A stretch of DNA of 64,000 nucleotides from Pseudomonas maumuensis (GCF_019139675.1 NZ_CP077077.1:2170001-2234000); one strand, 5' to 3'. Counted from the first letter of the stretch, positions 36,845 to 46,046 are shown. Made by a program: numbers and translations. Notes: generated from the letters alone by a model not told the origin.

Positions 36845-37086
36845 CAGGCGCCACCAATTGCGACTTCAGGAGGCCGAGCGGAGTTCTTGCGTAGTGGGGC
36901 GACGGCCATGGATGGCCGTCGAGCGCTGCGCCCCAGGATGGGGCGTTCAGCGCGGTACCCACGGGAGCAAGAACGGAGCGAGGGAACCCCGGAGCGCAGC
37001 GTAGGGGCCGTATGAATGGAGCCAGCGGTTTTTGCCTACTTTTGCCCAAGAGCAAAAGTAGGTCGCCGTAAAGGCGAAAAGGTGAC
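36845..37086 (-). repeat. Copy 2 of the Pseudomonas repeat element, inverted
   Basis: Read on the minus strand it parallels copy 1 from the CACCTTTTCGCC end through the hairpin at 37035-37062 (CCTACTTTTGC pairing with GCAAAAGTAGG) and the shared CGCTGAACGCCCCATCCTGG block to GGCGCC. Identity is high but not perfect, with the hairpin arms differing in sequence while keeping pairing. Elements of this kind recur in Pseudomonas intergenic DNA; I do not know a name or function for it. Confidence 0.75.
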
Positions 37087-37156
37087 TAGATGTCGACACA
37101 TTTCAAGAATATGTATGCAAAAATAAAAACAATCGATCCAAATCCAAATCCAGCCC

Positions 37157-37930
37157 TTACCCAAACCAATGCTGCCAAGCCAACCGCACAGTCAACGCCA
37201 GCACCACAGTAATAAACACCGGCCGAATGAACTTGCTACCCCCACTGATCGCCGTCCGCGCCCCGAAAAACGCCCCGACCATCACCGACACCCCCATGCA
37301 CAACCCAACGATGTAATCCACCTGCCCTGAAATGACAAACACCGTCAGCGCCGCAATGTTGCTGACAAAGTTCATGCTGCGCGCCACACCACTGGCCCGA
37401 ACCAGGTCGATGGGATAGAGCAGCAACGTGCTCACGGTCCAGAAGGCACCGGTACCCGGCCCGGCAACGCCGTCGTAGAACCCCAGGGTGAAGCCCTGCG
37501 GAAACTGCCACTTTCTTTTGATCGGCGCGTCGGCGTCCACCGGCGCCTTTGGCGTGCCACCGAACAACAGGTAGACACCGCAGGCGAACACCACCACCGG
37601 CAGCATCTTGTTCAGCCACTCGGCCGGCATGTAGTGAGCTACCACCGCACCGATCAACGCGCCCACCAGGGTGCCGACGATCGCCAGGCGCCACTGCCCC
37701 GGGTGGAACAGCTTGCGCCGGTAATAGGTGATGCTGGCCGTGGCGGCGCCAAAGGTAGAGCTGAGCTTGTTGGTGCCCAGCACCAGGTGTGGCGGCATGC
37801 CGGCGGTGAGCAGTGCTGGGGTGGTCAGCAGGCCGCCTCCGCCGGCGATGGCGTCGATGAAGCCGGCGACGAAGGCGACCAGGGCGAGAATCAGCAGAGT
37901 GAGCGGTTCTACGGTGAGTTCGAAAGGCAT
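37157..37930 (-). CDS. TSUP-family (TauE/SafE) membrane permease
   Basis: 257 residues from the ATG at 37930; an upstream TTG at 37966 is less likely. About eight membrane segments in two repeats: FVAGFIDAIAGGGGLLTTPALL in the first and LGFYDGVAGPGTGAFW in the second are the family motifs. TSUP proteins move sulfite, sulfonates or other small organic anions. The next gene upstream belongs to a polyamine-like set, so a shared role is not evident. Confidence 0.88.
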   Translation of the reverse strand: MPFELTVEPLTLLILALVAFVAGFIDAIAGGGGLLTTPALLTAGMPPHLVLGTNKLSSTFGAATASITYYRRKLFHPGQWRLAIVGTLVGALIGAVVAHYMPAEWLNKMLPVVVFACGVYLLFGGTPKAPVDADAPIKRKWQFPQGFTLGFYDGVAGPGTGAFWTVSTLLLYPIDLVRASGVARSMNFVSNIAALTVFVISGQVDYIVGLCMGVSVMVGAFFGARTAISGGSKFIRPVFITVVLALTVRLAWQHWFG

Positions 37931-38027
37931 GAGGGCACGGGCAGGCTGGGCGACGGGGTGCGGCAAAAGGCCGCGCTAGAGGTGGTGCATGGTAATACCC
38001 CGTGGTCGCTGTTACCAGTTCTGGCCT

Positions 38028-38054
38028 CATCGCCGGCAAGCCGGCTCCCACAGG
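38028..38054 (+). repeat. Single REP-type palindrome
   Basis: CATCGCCGGCAAGCCGGCTC followed by CCACAGG, one REP arm of the same type as at 11079-11151. It lies between the glutamine synthetase-like gene and the TSUP gene, close to the stop of the former. Confidence 0.7.
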
Positions 38055-38101
38055 TATCGCGCTCCATCTGTGGGGCTCGGCAACGATGAGTCCGGTGAGG
38101 C

Positions 38102-39460
38102 TTACAGGAACCAGCGATACTCTCGCGCACTGACCTCATTGAGAAACGCCAGATGGTCCTGGCGCTTGTTCTCGCAATAGACCATCACGAACTCCGCGCC
38201 CAATCCCTCGTTGACCGCCGGATGCCCACGCATCGCTGCCACCGCGCCGAGCATGTCCTTGGGAAAATCGATCCCGCTGCCACGGTCCTCGTTCAACGGC
38301 GCGATGGGCTCCTGTGCGGCATCCAGCCCGTGCTCCATACCGCACAGGATCGCCGCCAGTACCAGATACGGATTGGCATCCGCCCCGGCCAGTCGATGCT
38401 CGATCCGCAGGTTGCGTGCATCCGACTCCGGGATACGGATACAGGCGTCGCGATCCTCGAAGCCCCAGCTCGCGCGGCTGGCGGCGTTGACCATGGCCCC
38501 ATAGCGACGAAACGCATTGTGGTTGGCGGCGAAGATCGGCATGCAATGCGGCAGCAGCGCCAGGCAACCGGCCACGGCGTGGCGCAGCGGCCGCTGGTTA
38601 TCGGCAGACAACAGGTTGTTGCCCGCCGGGTCGTAAAGGCTGACATGCACATGCATGCCGCTGCCCGGCGCGTGCAGATAGGGTTTGCTCATGAACGAGG
38701 CGCGCAGCCCGTGCTTGAGCGCCACGCCTCGGGTGCTGCGGCAGAACAGCGCCGCCCAGTCGGCGGCGCGCAGGCCATCGTCGCAATGGCCGAAGTTGAT
38801 CTCGAACTGGCCGGGGCCCAGTTCCGCGGTGATGACATTGGCGTCCACCCCTTGGGCGTTGGCAGTCTCGACCATTTCGCGCAGCACATCGGAAAACCGC
38901 GACAGGCGCTCGATATGCATGTTCGGCTGGTCGTCGGCATCACCACTGGCCGGGTCGCGGGGGAACTGCGGCAGGCCCTCCTTCAGCGTCTTGTCGAACA
39001 GGTAGAACTCCAGTTCGAACGCCACCACCGGGCGGATGCCTCGGCGTTCGAGGCGCTGCAGGACGCGGGCCAGCACCTCGCGGGGCTCGAACTCAATGGG
39101 CGCCGCAGTGCCGTCCGAGGTGATCAGCATCTGCCCCAGCGGCTCTCGCTCCCAGCTCACCGGCTTGAGCGTGCCGGGCACCAGGCGGCGCGGGGCGTCC
39201 GGGTCGCCGTCGTTGAAGCAGTAGTCGCCGATCGGGAACAGCCCGCCCTGCACGCCGAGCAGTACGCAGTTCTGCGGCAGCTTGAGCGGGCTGCCGGCGG
39301 CGACTTTTTCCAGCATGTCGATGGGGTAGCGCTTGCCGTAGAAATGCCCGGGGATATCCAGGCTGAGCAGGTCGACATAGCGCACATCGGGGTGTCGGGC
39401 GCGGAAGGCGCGCACTTCGCTGAGCAGATCGGGGAAGCCTGTTGTACTTGTCATTGGCAT
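38102..39460 (-). CDS. Glutamine synthetase-family ligase, gamma-glutamyl-polyamine type
   Basis: 452 residues of the GlnA-III/PuuA type. ATP and metal positions appear in AFELEFYLFD, ELGPGQFEINFGH, GSGMHVHVSLYD and RIEHRLAGADANPYL. The catalytic loop NEDRGSG region has GSGIDFP. It differs from housekeeping GlnA in length and in lacking the adenylylation tyrosine region. Together with the FAD oxidoreductase and the cupin regulator beside it, gamma-glutamylation of a polyamine or alkylamine is the likely role. The amine cannot be fixed from sequence; Pseudomonas carries several such ligases. Confidence 0.87.
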   Translation of the reverse strand: MPMTSTTGFPDLLSEVRAFRARHPDVRYVDLLSLDIPGHFYGKRYPIDMLEKVAAGSPLKLPQNCVLLGVQGGLFPIGDYCFNDGDPDAPRRLVPGTLKPVSWEREPLGQMLITSDGTAAPIEFEPREVLARVLQRLERRGIRPVVAFELEFYLFDKTLKEGLPQFPRDPASGDADDQPNMHIERLSRFSDVLREMVETANAQGVDANVITAELGPGQFEINFGHCDDGLRAADWAALFCRSTRGVALKHGLRASFMSKPYLHAPGSGMHVHVSLYDPAGNNLLSADNQRPLRHAVAGCLALLPHCMPIFAANHNAFRRYGAMVNAASRASWGFEDRDACIRIPESDARNLRIEHRLAGADANPYLVLAAILCGMEHGLDAAQEPIAPLNEDRGSGIDFPKDMLGAVAAMRGHPAVNEGLGAEFVMVYCENKRQDHLAFLNEVSAREYRWFL

Positions 39461-39464
39461 GCTC

Positions 39465-40016
39465 TCAACGGAAGACCCAGAGAACCCGGGTCGTTCGGGC
39501 GGTCAGGTTGGCGTAGCGGAACTGGCTGTGGGGTGGCAGCTGGAAGCTGTCGTTGCGGCTGAGGGTGACGGCGTCATCGCGGCCCTCGAGCCACAGGGTC
39601 AGCTCGCCCTCGAGGACGAAGCCGCCTTGTTCCGAGCTGTCATCCAAGTGCCCCTCGCCACTGCTGGCGCCGGGTGCCAGGTGGCTTTCGAGCATGGCGA
39701 AGCGGCCATTGAGGGTCGGCGAGACCAGTACGTCGGTGACTCCGGCGGCGTAGTACAGGGTGCGTCGCTCGCCGGGGCGGGTCACCCAGTCGATCTCGCG
39801 GGGCGGCACGGCCTGATAGAAATAGGTGGTAGGTACGCGCAGCGCTTCGCTGATGGCGGTCAGGTCGGCCACCGTGGGCCGCGACAGGCCGCGTTCGACC
39901 TGGGAGAGGAAGCCCAGCGAGCGGTTGACGCGAGTTGCCAGTTCGTCGAGGGTCAACCCCCGATGCTTGCGCAGGTCGCGTACCTGGCGGGCGAGGGCTT
40001 GGATATCGTCAGACAT
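39465..40016 (-). CDS. XRE-family regulator with C-terminal cupin, PuuR-like
   Basis: 183 residues from the ATG at 40016. The helix-turn-helix is at about 8-62 (GLTLDELATRVNRSLGFLSQVERG) and the cupin at about 110-180 (GRFAMLESHLAPGASSGEGHLDDSSEQGGFVLEGE split into blocks; the last is GGFVLEGELTL). This is the PuuR design that senses polyamines. It sits between the oxidoreductase and the ligase genes, its start overlapping the former by eight bases, so it is transcribed with its likely targets. Confidence 0.88.
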   Translation of the reverse strand: MSDDIQALARQVRDLRKHRGLTLDELATRVNRSLGFLSQVERGLSRPTVADLTAISEALRVPTTYFYQAVPPREIDWVTRPGERRTLYYAAGVTDVLVSPTLNGRFAMLESHLAPGASSGEGHLDDSSEQGGFVLEGELTLWLEGRDDAVTLSRNDSFQLPPHSQFRYANLTARTTRVLWVFR

Positions 40017-41298
40017 GATCGCGCATCCTGTACCAGGCCTTGGCCGCCGCCTCCAGCGGCGCGGCCAGCAGGTCGCCACCGGGGAAGCGGCCGTTGTCGA
40101 TGCCCTGGTAAAGCTTCAGCAGGTCGTCGTCACCGAGGATCGCGTCGCTGACCGCGCGTGCACCGGCCAGGGTCGGTAGTACGCCGTGGCCGGAAAAACC
40201 CTGCAGCCAGTAACGCTGACCCTGGCGCCCGATATCCGGCGTGCGCTGGATGCTGCAATCGATGTGGCCGCCCCAGGCATGCTCGATGGCGACCCCTTGC
40301 AACTGTGGGAACACCCGCTCCAGGTACGGCCGGGTGGCGCCGGCGACGTCCTTGGGGATGCCACCGAGGTACGTGCAGCCACCGCCGAACAGCAGACGGT
40401 GGTCGGGTGTCAGGCGGAAATAGTCGGGGACGAACTGGTTGTCGATCACGCAGCTGTTGTGTGGCAGCAGCGAGGCGGCGAAGTCGGCGTCCAGCGGCGC
40501 CGTGGCCACCTGGTAGGAGCCCACCGGCAGCAGGCGACGCGAGAGCGCGCGGTCGAGGCGGTCGATATAGGCGTTGCAGGCCAGCACCATTACGCGACTG
40601 CGCACCTCGCCCTGATCGGTGCGGGCGGCGAAGCCGTCGGCGTGTTCCTGGTAACCGATCACCTGGCTCTGCTCGTAGATCTGCCCGCCGTGCGCTTCGA
40701 TCACGGCGGCCAGGCCTTGGGCCAGCTTCAGCGGGTTGAGGTGGGCGCCATTGGGGTCATACAGCGCGGCCTGGTAGCGGGGGCTGTCGATCCACTCGGG
40801 TAGCTCCTCGCGGCCGATCAGGCGCAGGCAGTCGTAGTCGAACTTCTCCTGTGCTTCTCGCCGCGCCTCCTCCAGCAGTTTTACCCGGCGCGGCAACACG
40901 GCGGTCCACAGACTGCCCAGGCGGTAATCGACGTCGAAGCCATGGCGCTGGGGCAGTTCGCGCAGCTCGCGGGCGGCCCAGCACATGCTGTCCCACAGGC
41001 GCCGGCTGCGCTCCAGGCCCAGGGCTCGCTCCAGCGGTGGCATGTCGCACGACCAGCCCAGCAGCGCCTGGCCACCGTTGCGGCCCGAGGCGGCCCAGGC
41101 CACCCGGCTGGCTTCCAGCAGGGTTACACGCTGGCCGGCCAATGTCAGGCGCAGGGCCGTATGCAGGCCGCTGAAGCCGGCACCGACGATGAGGATGTCG
41201 GTGTCGTGGGCGCCCTGCAGGGTGGGGCGCAAGGGGATGGTGGCGGCGTAGGTGCGGGCGTAGTAGCTGGCGACGTGCTGGGCGGATTGCTTGAACAT
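40009..41298 (-). CDS. puuB: FAD-dependent oxidoreductase, gamma-glutamylputrescine oxidase-like
   Basis: 429 residues of the DadA/PuuB family. The FAD motif is ILIVGAGFSGLHTALRL (about 35-51), with SGRNGGQ and, near the end, QGFSGHGV where the isoalloxazine is held. A GAGG site lies seven bases before the ATG. It oxidises the gamma-glutamylated amine to the aldehyde with release of hydrogen peroxide or reduction of a quinone. It heads the operon with the regulator and ligase. Confidence 0.85.
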   Translation of the reverse strand: MFKQSAQHVASYYARTYAATIPLRPTLQGAHDTDILIVGAGFSGLHTALRLTLAGQRVTLLEASRVAWAASGRNGGQALLGWSCDMPPLERALGLERSRRLWDSMCWAARELRELPQRHGFDVDYRLGSLWTAVLPRRVKLLEEARREAQEKFDYDCLRLIGREELPEWIDSPRYQAALYDPNGAHLNPLKLAQGLAAVIEAHGGQIYEQSQVIGYQEHADGFAARTDQGEVRSRVMVLACNAYIDRLDRALSRRLLPVGSYQVATAPLDADFAASLLPHNSCVIDNQFVPDYFRLTPDHRLLFGGGCTYLGGIPKDVAGATRPYLERVFPQLQGVAIEHAWGGHIDCSIQRTPDIGRQGQRYWLQGFSGHGVLPTLAGARAVSDAILGDDDLLKLYQGIDNGRFPGGDLLAAPLEAAAKAWYRMRDHV

Positions 41299-41328
41299 GC
41301 CGGGGCCTCGTGAAATTTTTTCTGATTA

Positions 41329-41340
41329 TTTTCATGAAAA
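41329..41340. promoter_or_regulatory. Candidate operator of the PuuB-like operon
   Basis: TTTTCATGAAAA is a perfect 12-base palindrome in an AT-rich stretch, 31-42 bases upstream of the oxidoreductase ATG on the minus strand. A wider pairing ATTTTTTC (41315) with GAAAAAAT (41336) overlaps it. It is well placed for the PuuR-like regulator encoded in the same operon. Confidence 0.5.
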
Positions 41341-41375
41341 AATAGCAGAGGATTTTCACAGCGCCAGTCGGGACG

Positions 41376-43322
41376 CTAGGTCGCTGTTTTGCGCCGGGGC
41401 TGCCTGGGCTTGCCAGCTGTGGCTTTGCCCTTCGCTGTGCTTTTGCGCTTCTTTTTCCAGGGCGTTGCAGCCTTGCCCGCCGCCGGCCCGCTGATGGTCA
41501 GGCGCATGCCGCTGCAACGTTGCACCAGCTTGCCCATCCACGCCGATTGCCGGGCGACGAACTCCTCGAGGCTCATTTCCCCGCTCTGCACCATGTCCAG
41601 CGCCTGCTCCCAGATCGCCGTGGTGCCGGGGTCGGCGATGGCCCGGGGCACGGCGTCGATCAGGCTGAAGGCGGCAGGCGTGGCCGACAGGGCCTTGCCG
41701 TTCTTGACCAGGTAGCCACGGTCGAGCAGGCCCTGGATGATGCTGGCGCGAGTGGCCTCGGTGCCGATGCCGGTGGTTTCCTTGAGCTTCTGTTTCAGCC
41801 TGGGGTCGTCCACCAGCTTGGCGACGTTCTTCATGGCCTTGATCAGATCGCCTTCGGTGAAGGGCTTGGGAGGCTGGGTCCACAGGTCCTTCAGCTGCAG
41901 GTCCCGCACTGAACAGTCCTGGCCTTCGCGCAACGCCGGCAGCACCTGGGCCGGTGGCGCCTCGCGGCCCTTGGCCGGGGTCAGTGCCTCGGGCAATGCC
42001 CGGCGCCAGCCCGGTTCGACGATCTGCTTGCCCACCGCCCGCAACGCATGGCCGGCACAATCGAACTCGGCCTGGGTGCGGTCGTACTCGTGGTTGGGCA
42101 GGAACTGCGCCAGGTAGCGGGCGCGGATCAGGGTGTACACCGCCTTGTACTTGGGTGGCAGGCGCGCCGGGTCGCTGGCGGCGGCGGTGGGAATGATGCC
42201 GTGGTGGGCGCTGACCTTCTGGTCGTTCCACGCCCGCGAACGGCGCTGTGGATCCAGGTAGTCCCGCAGTGGCGCGAGGCTGCTGTCGGCGCGCTGCAAG
42301 GCGGCGAGGATGGCAGCGGCCTCGCCATGCTGGCTGAGGGGCAGGTAACCGCTGTCGCTGCGCGGGTAGGTGATGAGCTTGTGGGTTTCGTACAGGGCCT
42401 GGGCGATATCCAGAGTCTCCTGGGCGCCGAGGCCGAGCTTCTTGGAACACAGCTCCTGCAGGGTGCCAAGGTCGAAGGGCAGCGGCGCGGCTTCGCGCAC
42501 CCGTTCGGTGGCGATCTTCAGCACCCGGGCGCTGCCGGCGGCCTGCATGTCGGCTGCGGCTTGTTGCGCCATGTCCTGCTTCAGGCAGCGGCCCTGATCG
42601 TCGCAGGCGTCCTCGGGGGCGCGCCACTGGGCGTTGAACACGGCGCCCGCACTTTCCAGTTGCACGTCGATGGCCCAGAACGGCACGGGTACGAAATCGG
42701 CGATGCTGCGGTCGCGGTCCACCACCAGGCGCAGCGTCGGAGTCTGCACCCGGCCCACCGGCAGCACGCCCTGGTAGCCGGACTGACGGCCGAGCAGGGT
42801 GAACAGGCGGCTCATGTTCATGCCGATCAGCCAGTCGGCCCGTGAGCGGCCCAGGGCCGAATGGTAGAGACTGAACGTTTCCTGGCCGGGCAGCAGGCGC
42901 CCGAGCGCCTTGCGGATCGAGGCATCGTCCAGCGCCGACAGCCACAGGCGCTGGATCGGCCCGCGGTAACGGCAGTGCTCGACCAGTTCGCGGGCGATCA
43001 TTTCGCCCTCGCGGTCGGCATCGGTGGCGATCACCAGTTCCCGGGCCTCGCCCAGCAGGCGCTTGACCGCCTTGTACTGGCTGGCGGTCTTGGGCTTGAC
43101 CGTCATCTTCCATTTTTGCGGGATGATCGGCAGGTCTTCGAGGGTCCAGCGTTTGTAGCGCTCGTCGTAGCTGTCCGGCGGCGCGGTCTCCAGCAGGTGG
43201 CCGATGCACCAGGTCACGCAGACATCGGTGCCTTGCCAGCAGCCATCGCCCCGGCGCTGGGCGCCGAGAACCTTGGCGATGTCTTTTGCCTGGGAGGGCT
43301 TTTCGCAGAGAAAGAGGCGCAT
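41376..43322 (-). CDS. topB: DNA topoisomerase III
   Basis: 648 residues from the ATG at 43322 (MRLFLCEKPSQAKDIAKVLG, the TopB start). The Toprim acidic motif is IATDADREGEMIA, and the cleavage Tyr319 lies in ITYPRSDSGYLP. The tail past about 600 is lysine-rich (KKKRKSTAKGKATAGK), fitting nonspecific DNA binding. The type IA enzyme passes single strands and resolves recombination and replication intermediates. Length agrees with the family. Confidence 0.94.
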   Translation of the reverse strand: MRLFLCEKPSQAKDIAKVLGAQRRGDGCWQGTDVCVTWCIGHLLETAPPDSYDERYKRWTLEDLPIIPQKWKMTVKPKTASQYKAVKRLLGEARELVIATDADREGEMIARELVEHCRYRGPIQRLWLSALDDASIRKALGRLLPGQETFSLYHSALGRSRADWLIGMNMSRLFTLLGRQSGYQGVLPVGRVQTPTLRLVVDRDRSIADFVPVPFWAIDVQLESAGAVFNAQWRAPEDACDDQGRCLKQDMAQQAAADMQAAGSARVLKIATERVREAAPLPFDLGTLQELCSKKLGLGAQETLDIAQALYETHKLITYPRSDSGYLPLSQHGEAAAILAALQRADSSLAPLRDYLDPQRRSRAWNDQKVSAHHGIIPTAAASDPARLPPKYKAVYTLIRARYLAQFLPNHEYDRTQAEFDCAGHALRAVGKQIVEPGWRRALPEALTPAKGREAPPAQVLPALREGQDCSVRDLQLKDLWTQPPKPFTEGDLIKAMKNVAKLVDDPRLKQKLKETTGIGTEATRASIIQGLLDRGYLVKNGKALSATPAAFSLIDAVPRAIADPGTTAIWEQALDMVQSGEMSLEEFVARQSAWMGKLVQRCSGMRLTISGPAAGKAATPWKKKRKSTAKGKATAGKPRQPRRKTAT

Positions 43323-43559
43323 GGCCGAAAACGCTTCATCGTGAAAGTTGGCCCCTAGGATGCGCAAGCCAGGGCGCGCAGGCAAGTTTTATCTGTATGC
43401 ATGTACAGGTTTTTTGCCCGCATCTTTGGCAGGGACGTCATCCCTTCGGGTTGGACGAGGTGGCAAATGCGTGCCAGCTTTGCCTTTCGCCCGTCAGTCG
43501 TGTCACCGGACGATGTCGCTGGGGTGTCCTTCCTACAAGAACAACAGGGATGTAAACCA
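43323..43559. other. Intergenic region between topB and the RTX lipase
   Basis: 237 bases. The open frame of the lipase extends upstream to 43401, but without a ribosome-binding site or family similarity. I see no clear promoter boxes, terminators or repeats. Confidence 0.5.
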
Positions 43560-45410
43560 ATGCCCGTATTCGATTACCGACAGCTCGACAGCACTGCCTC
43601 CTCTGCGCTGTACAAGGACGCCATGGCGCTGGCCACCTACGCCTACCATGGCATCGACGATGGCTTCAGCGCCGGCTACCAGAAGTACGGCTTCGGCCTT
43701 GGCCTGCCGGCCACGCTGGTCAAGGCGCTGATCGGCGGCACCGACAGCCAGGGCGTGATCCCCGGCATCCCCTGGAACCCCGACTCCGAAGCCCGGGCCC
43801 TGGCCCAGGTCAAGGCCGCCGGCTGGTCGCCGATCAGCGCGGCGCAACTGGGCTACCAGGGCAAGACCGACGCCCGCGGTACCTTCCACGGCGAAGCGCC
43901 GGGCTACACCTCGGCGCAGGTGGAGATCCTCGGCCGCTATGATGCCGCCGGCCAGCTCAGCGGTATCGGCATCGCTTTTCGCGGCACCAGCGGCCCACGC
44001 GAGAACCTGCTGGGCGACACCATCGGTGACGCCATCAACGACCTGCTGGCGGCGATTGGCCCGGCAGGCTATGCCCGTGATTACGCCGGCAACGCATTCG
44101 GGCAACTGCTCGCCGACGTGGCGGCCTTTGCCAAGGCCAATGGCCTGAGCGGCGCGGATATCACCGTCAGTGGTCACAGCCTCGGCGGCCTGGCAGTCAA
44201 CAGCCTGGCCGACCTGAGCGGCTCGCGCTGGGGCGGTTTCTACCAGGATGCGCGCTACGTCGCCTTCGCCTCGCCAACCCAGGCCGCCGACGCCAGCAAG
44301 GTGCTCAATATCGGCTACGAGAACGACCCGGTGTTCCGTGTGCTCGACGGCACCTCGGCGACCTGGGGCACCCTGGGCGTGCATGACGGCGCCAAGGCCT
44401 CGGCCACCAACAACATCGTCAACTTCAATGACCACTACGCGTCCGACGCCTGGAACCTGCTGCCGTTCTCCATCGGCAACATCGCCACCTGGCTGTCGCA
44501 CCTGCCGACGGCCTACACCGATGGCCTTGGGCGTGTGCTGGACTCCTCCTTCTATCAGTGGACCAGCCGCGACTCGACCATCCTGGTCAGCAACCTGTCG
44601 GACGTGACCCGTGGCTCGACCTGGGTCGAGGACCTCAACCGCAATGCCGAGCCGCACAAGGGCAGTACGTTCATCATCGGCTCGGACAAGGACGACCTGA
44701 TCCATGGCGGGCGCGGCAACGACTACCTCGAAGGCCGGGCCGGCAACGATACCTTCCGCGATGACGGCGGTTTCAACCTGATCGACGGCGGCGCCGGCCA
44801 TGACACCCTGAAGCTGCAGGATGCCTTGGCCAACCTGAGCATCGCCCGGGATGGCGAAGGCACGCTGTACGTGCGCGATGCCGCGGGCGGCATCAGCCTG
44901 GTGCGCAATGTCGAGAGCCTGGTGAGCAAGGAGTCGAGCCTGCTGATCTTCAGCAAGGAAGTCAGTCACGGGGTGGCGGCGCAGGGGTTGTTCGAAAGCG
45001 GCAAGATCACCCCCTATGCGTCCTCGCTCAACGGCACCCAGGCAGGCGACCAGCTGGTGGCGGGCAACCAGGGCCAGTGGCTGTTCGGCCTGGGCGGTGA
45101 CGACCGGCTGCAGGGAGGCGCCGGCAATGACGTGCTGGTCGGCGGCACGGGCAACGATGTGCTGTTAGGTGGCGGGGGGCGCGACACCTTCCTGTTCAGC
45201 GGCCATTTCGGCCAGGACCGGGTGTTGGACTTTACCGGCCAGGACCGGCTGGTGTTCATTGGCGTGGAAGGCGGCACCGCCGCGCCGGACTGGCGTACAC
45301 ATGCCAGCCAGGTGGGGGATGACCTGGTGCTGAAGTTCGGCGGGGACAGCGTGACGCTGGTGGGGATTGCGGGGCAGGGGGTTGGGGATGGGCAGATCGT
45401 GATTGCCTGA
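43560..45410 (+). CDS. RTX lipase, family I.3 (polyurethanase-type), type I secreted
   Basis: 616 residues from the ATG at 43560 (ACAGGGATG upstream). The start MPVFDYRQLDSTASSALYKDA and nucleophile Ser207 in SGHSLGG match the I.3 lipases, as does the residue number. Glycine-rich Ca2+-binding nonapeptides are at about 380-400 (GGRGNDYLEG, GNDTF) and 517-550 (GGAGNDVLVGGTGNDVLLGG). There is no N-terminal signal peptide, and the C-terminus is hydrophobic, as expected for type I export. The ABC exporter genes are not in this window. Acts outside the cell on lipids and polyesters. Confidence 0.92.
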   Translation: MPVFDYRQLDSTASSALYKDAMALATYAYHGIDDGFSAGYQKYGFGLGLPATLVKALIGGTDSQGVIPGIPWNPDSEARALAQVKAAGWSPISAAQLGYQGKTDARGTFHGEAPGYTSAQVEILGRYDAAGQLSGIGIAFRGTSGPRENLLGDTIGDAINDLLAAIGPAGYARDYAGNAFGQLLADVAAFAKANGLSGADITVSGHSLGGLAVNSLADLSGSRWGGFYQDARYVAFASPTQAADASKVLNIGYENDPVFRVLDGTSATWGTLGVHDGAKASATNNIVNFNDHYASDAWNLLPFSIGNIATWLSHLPTAYTDGLGRVLDSSFYQWTSRDSTILVSNLSDVTRGSTWVEDLNRNAEPHKGSTFIIGSDKDDLIHGGRGNDYLEGRAGNDTFRDDGGFNLIDGGAGHDTLKLQDALANLSIARDGEGTLYVRDAAGGISLVRNVESLVSKESSLLIFSKEVSHGVAAQGLFESGKITPYASSLNGTQAGDQLVAGNQGQWLFGLGGDDRLQGGAGNDVLVGGTGNDVLLGGGGRDTFLFSGHFGQDRVLDFTGQDRLVFIGVEGGTAAPDWRTHASQVGDDLVLKFGGDSVTLVGIAGQGVGDGQIVIA

Positions 45411-45504
45411 TCCTGGGGCTGCGGTTCGTCGGCACGACAAGCTGGCTCCCTCAGGCAAAGCGCTGTTTGTGGGAGCAATTGTCGTGTGCTGTTTGTAAGG
45501 GCCT

Positions 45505-45589
45505 CATCGCTGGCAAGCCAGCTCCCACAGGGATGGCGCTTGGCTTGAGAGCGGCGCGGTCGGTGTGGGAGCCGGCTTGCCGGCGATGG
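45505..45589. repeat. REP inverted pair, imperfect
   Basis: CATCGCTGGCAAGCCAGCTC at 45505 and the inverse GTGGGAGCCGGCTTGCCGGC at 45565 are opposed REP arms with compensating differences in the stem. A degraded third arm lies near 45433-45485. They fill the space between the lipase and the GNAT gene. Confidence 0.75.
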
Positions 45590-45611
45590 CCGGCGCTAGC
45601 CGGCCCGTTGC

Positions 45612-46046
45612 TCAGGCGATCTCGCGCGAATCCCGAACCATGTCCACATGCGGGATGCCAGCCTCGAGGAACTCCTCGCTGACCACGCGGAACCCCAGGC
45701 GCTCGTAGAACGGCGTTGCATGCACCTGGGCGCTGAGCATCTGCTGGCTGAGGTCGCGGTTCTGCGCCTCGATGATCACCGCGCGCATCAGCGCATCGCC
45801 CACGTTCAGGCCGCGCCAGTCCTTGAGCACCGAGACCCGGCCGATGGTACCGTCAGGCAGCAGGCGGGCGGTACCGATCGGGTAGTCGCCCTCCATGGCC
45901 AGGAAATGCACGGCGGTCGGGTCCTCGGCGTCGAACTCCAGCTCCGGCGGCACGTGCTGCTCGGCGACGAACACGGCGCTGCGGATGCGGTGGATGTCGG
46001 CATTGTCCTTGTGCCAGTCGGCCAGTCGAACACTGATCTTATTCAT
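45612..46046 (-). CDS. GNAT-family N-acetyltransferase, ElaA-like
   Basis: 144 residues: VRLADWHKDNADIHRIRSAVFVAEQ opens an ElaA-like GNAT, with the acetyl-CoA loop VSVLKDWRGLNVGDALM and ATPFYERLGFRVV. The start overlaps the end of the roxA-like gene by eight bases, so the two are co-translated. Substrate unknown. Confidence 0.87.
   Translation of the reverse strand: MNKISVRLADWHKDNADIHRIRSAVFVAEQHVPPELEFDAEDPTAVHFLAMEGDYPIGTARLLPDGTIGRVSVLKDWRGLNVGDALMRAVIIEAQNRDLSQQMLSAQVHATPFYERLGFRVVSEEFLEAGIPHVDMVRDSREIA

Noticed and set aside
36313..37055. Open frames on the minus strand across the repeat elements
   Set aside because: They follow the two repeat copies and the 11-base array, lack ribosome-binding sites and resemble no family.
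38102..39460. Housekeeping glutamine synthetase GlnA
   Set aside because: The sequence is of the gamma-glutamyl-amine ligase type and sits with a PuuB-like oxidase and PuuR-like regulator, not with ntrBC.
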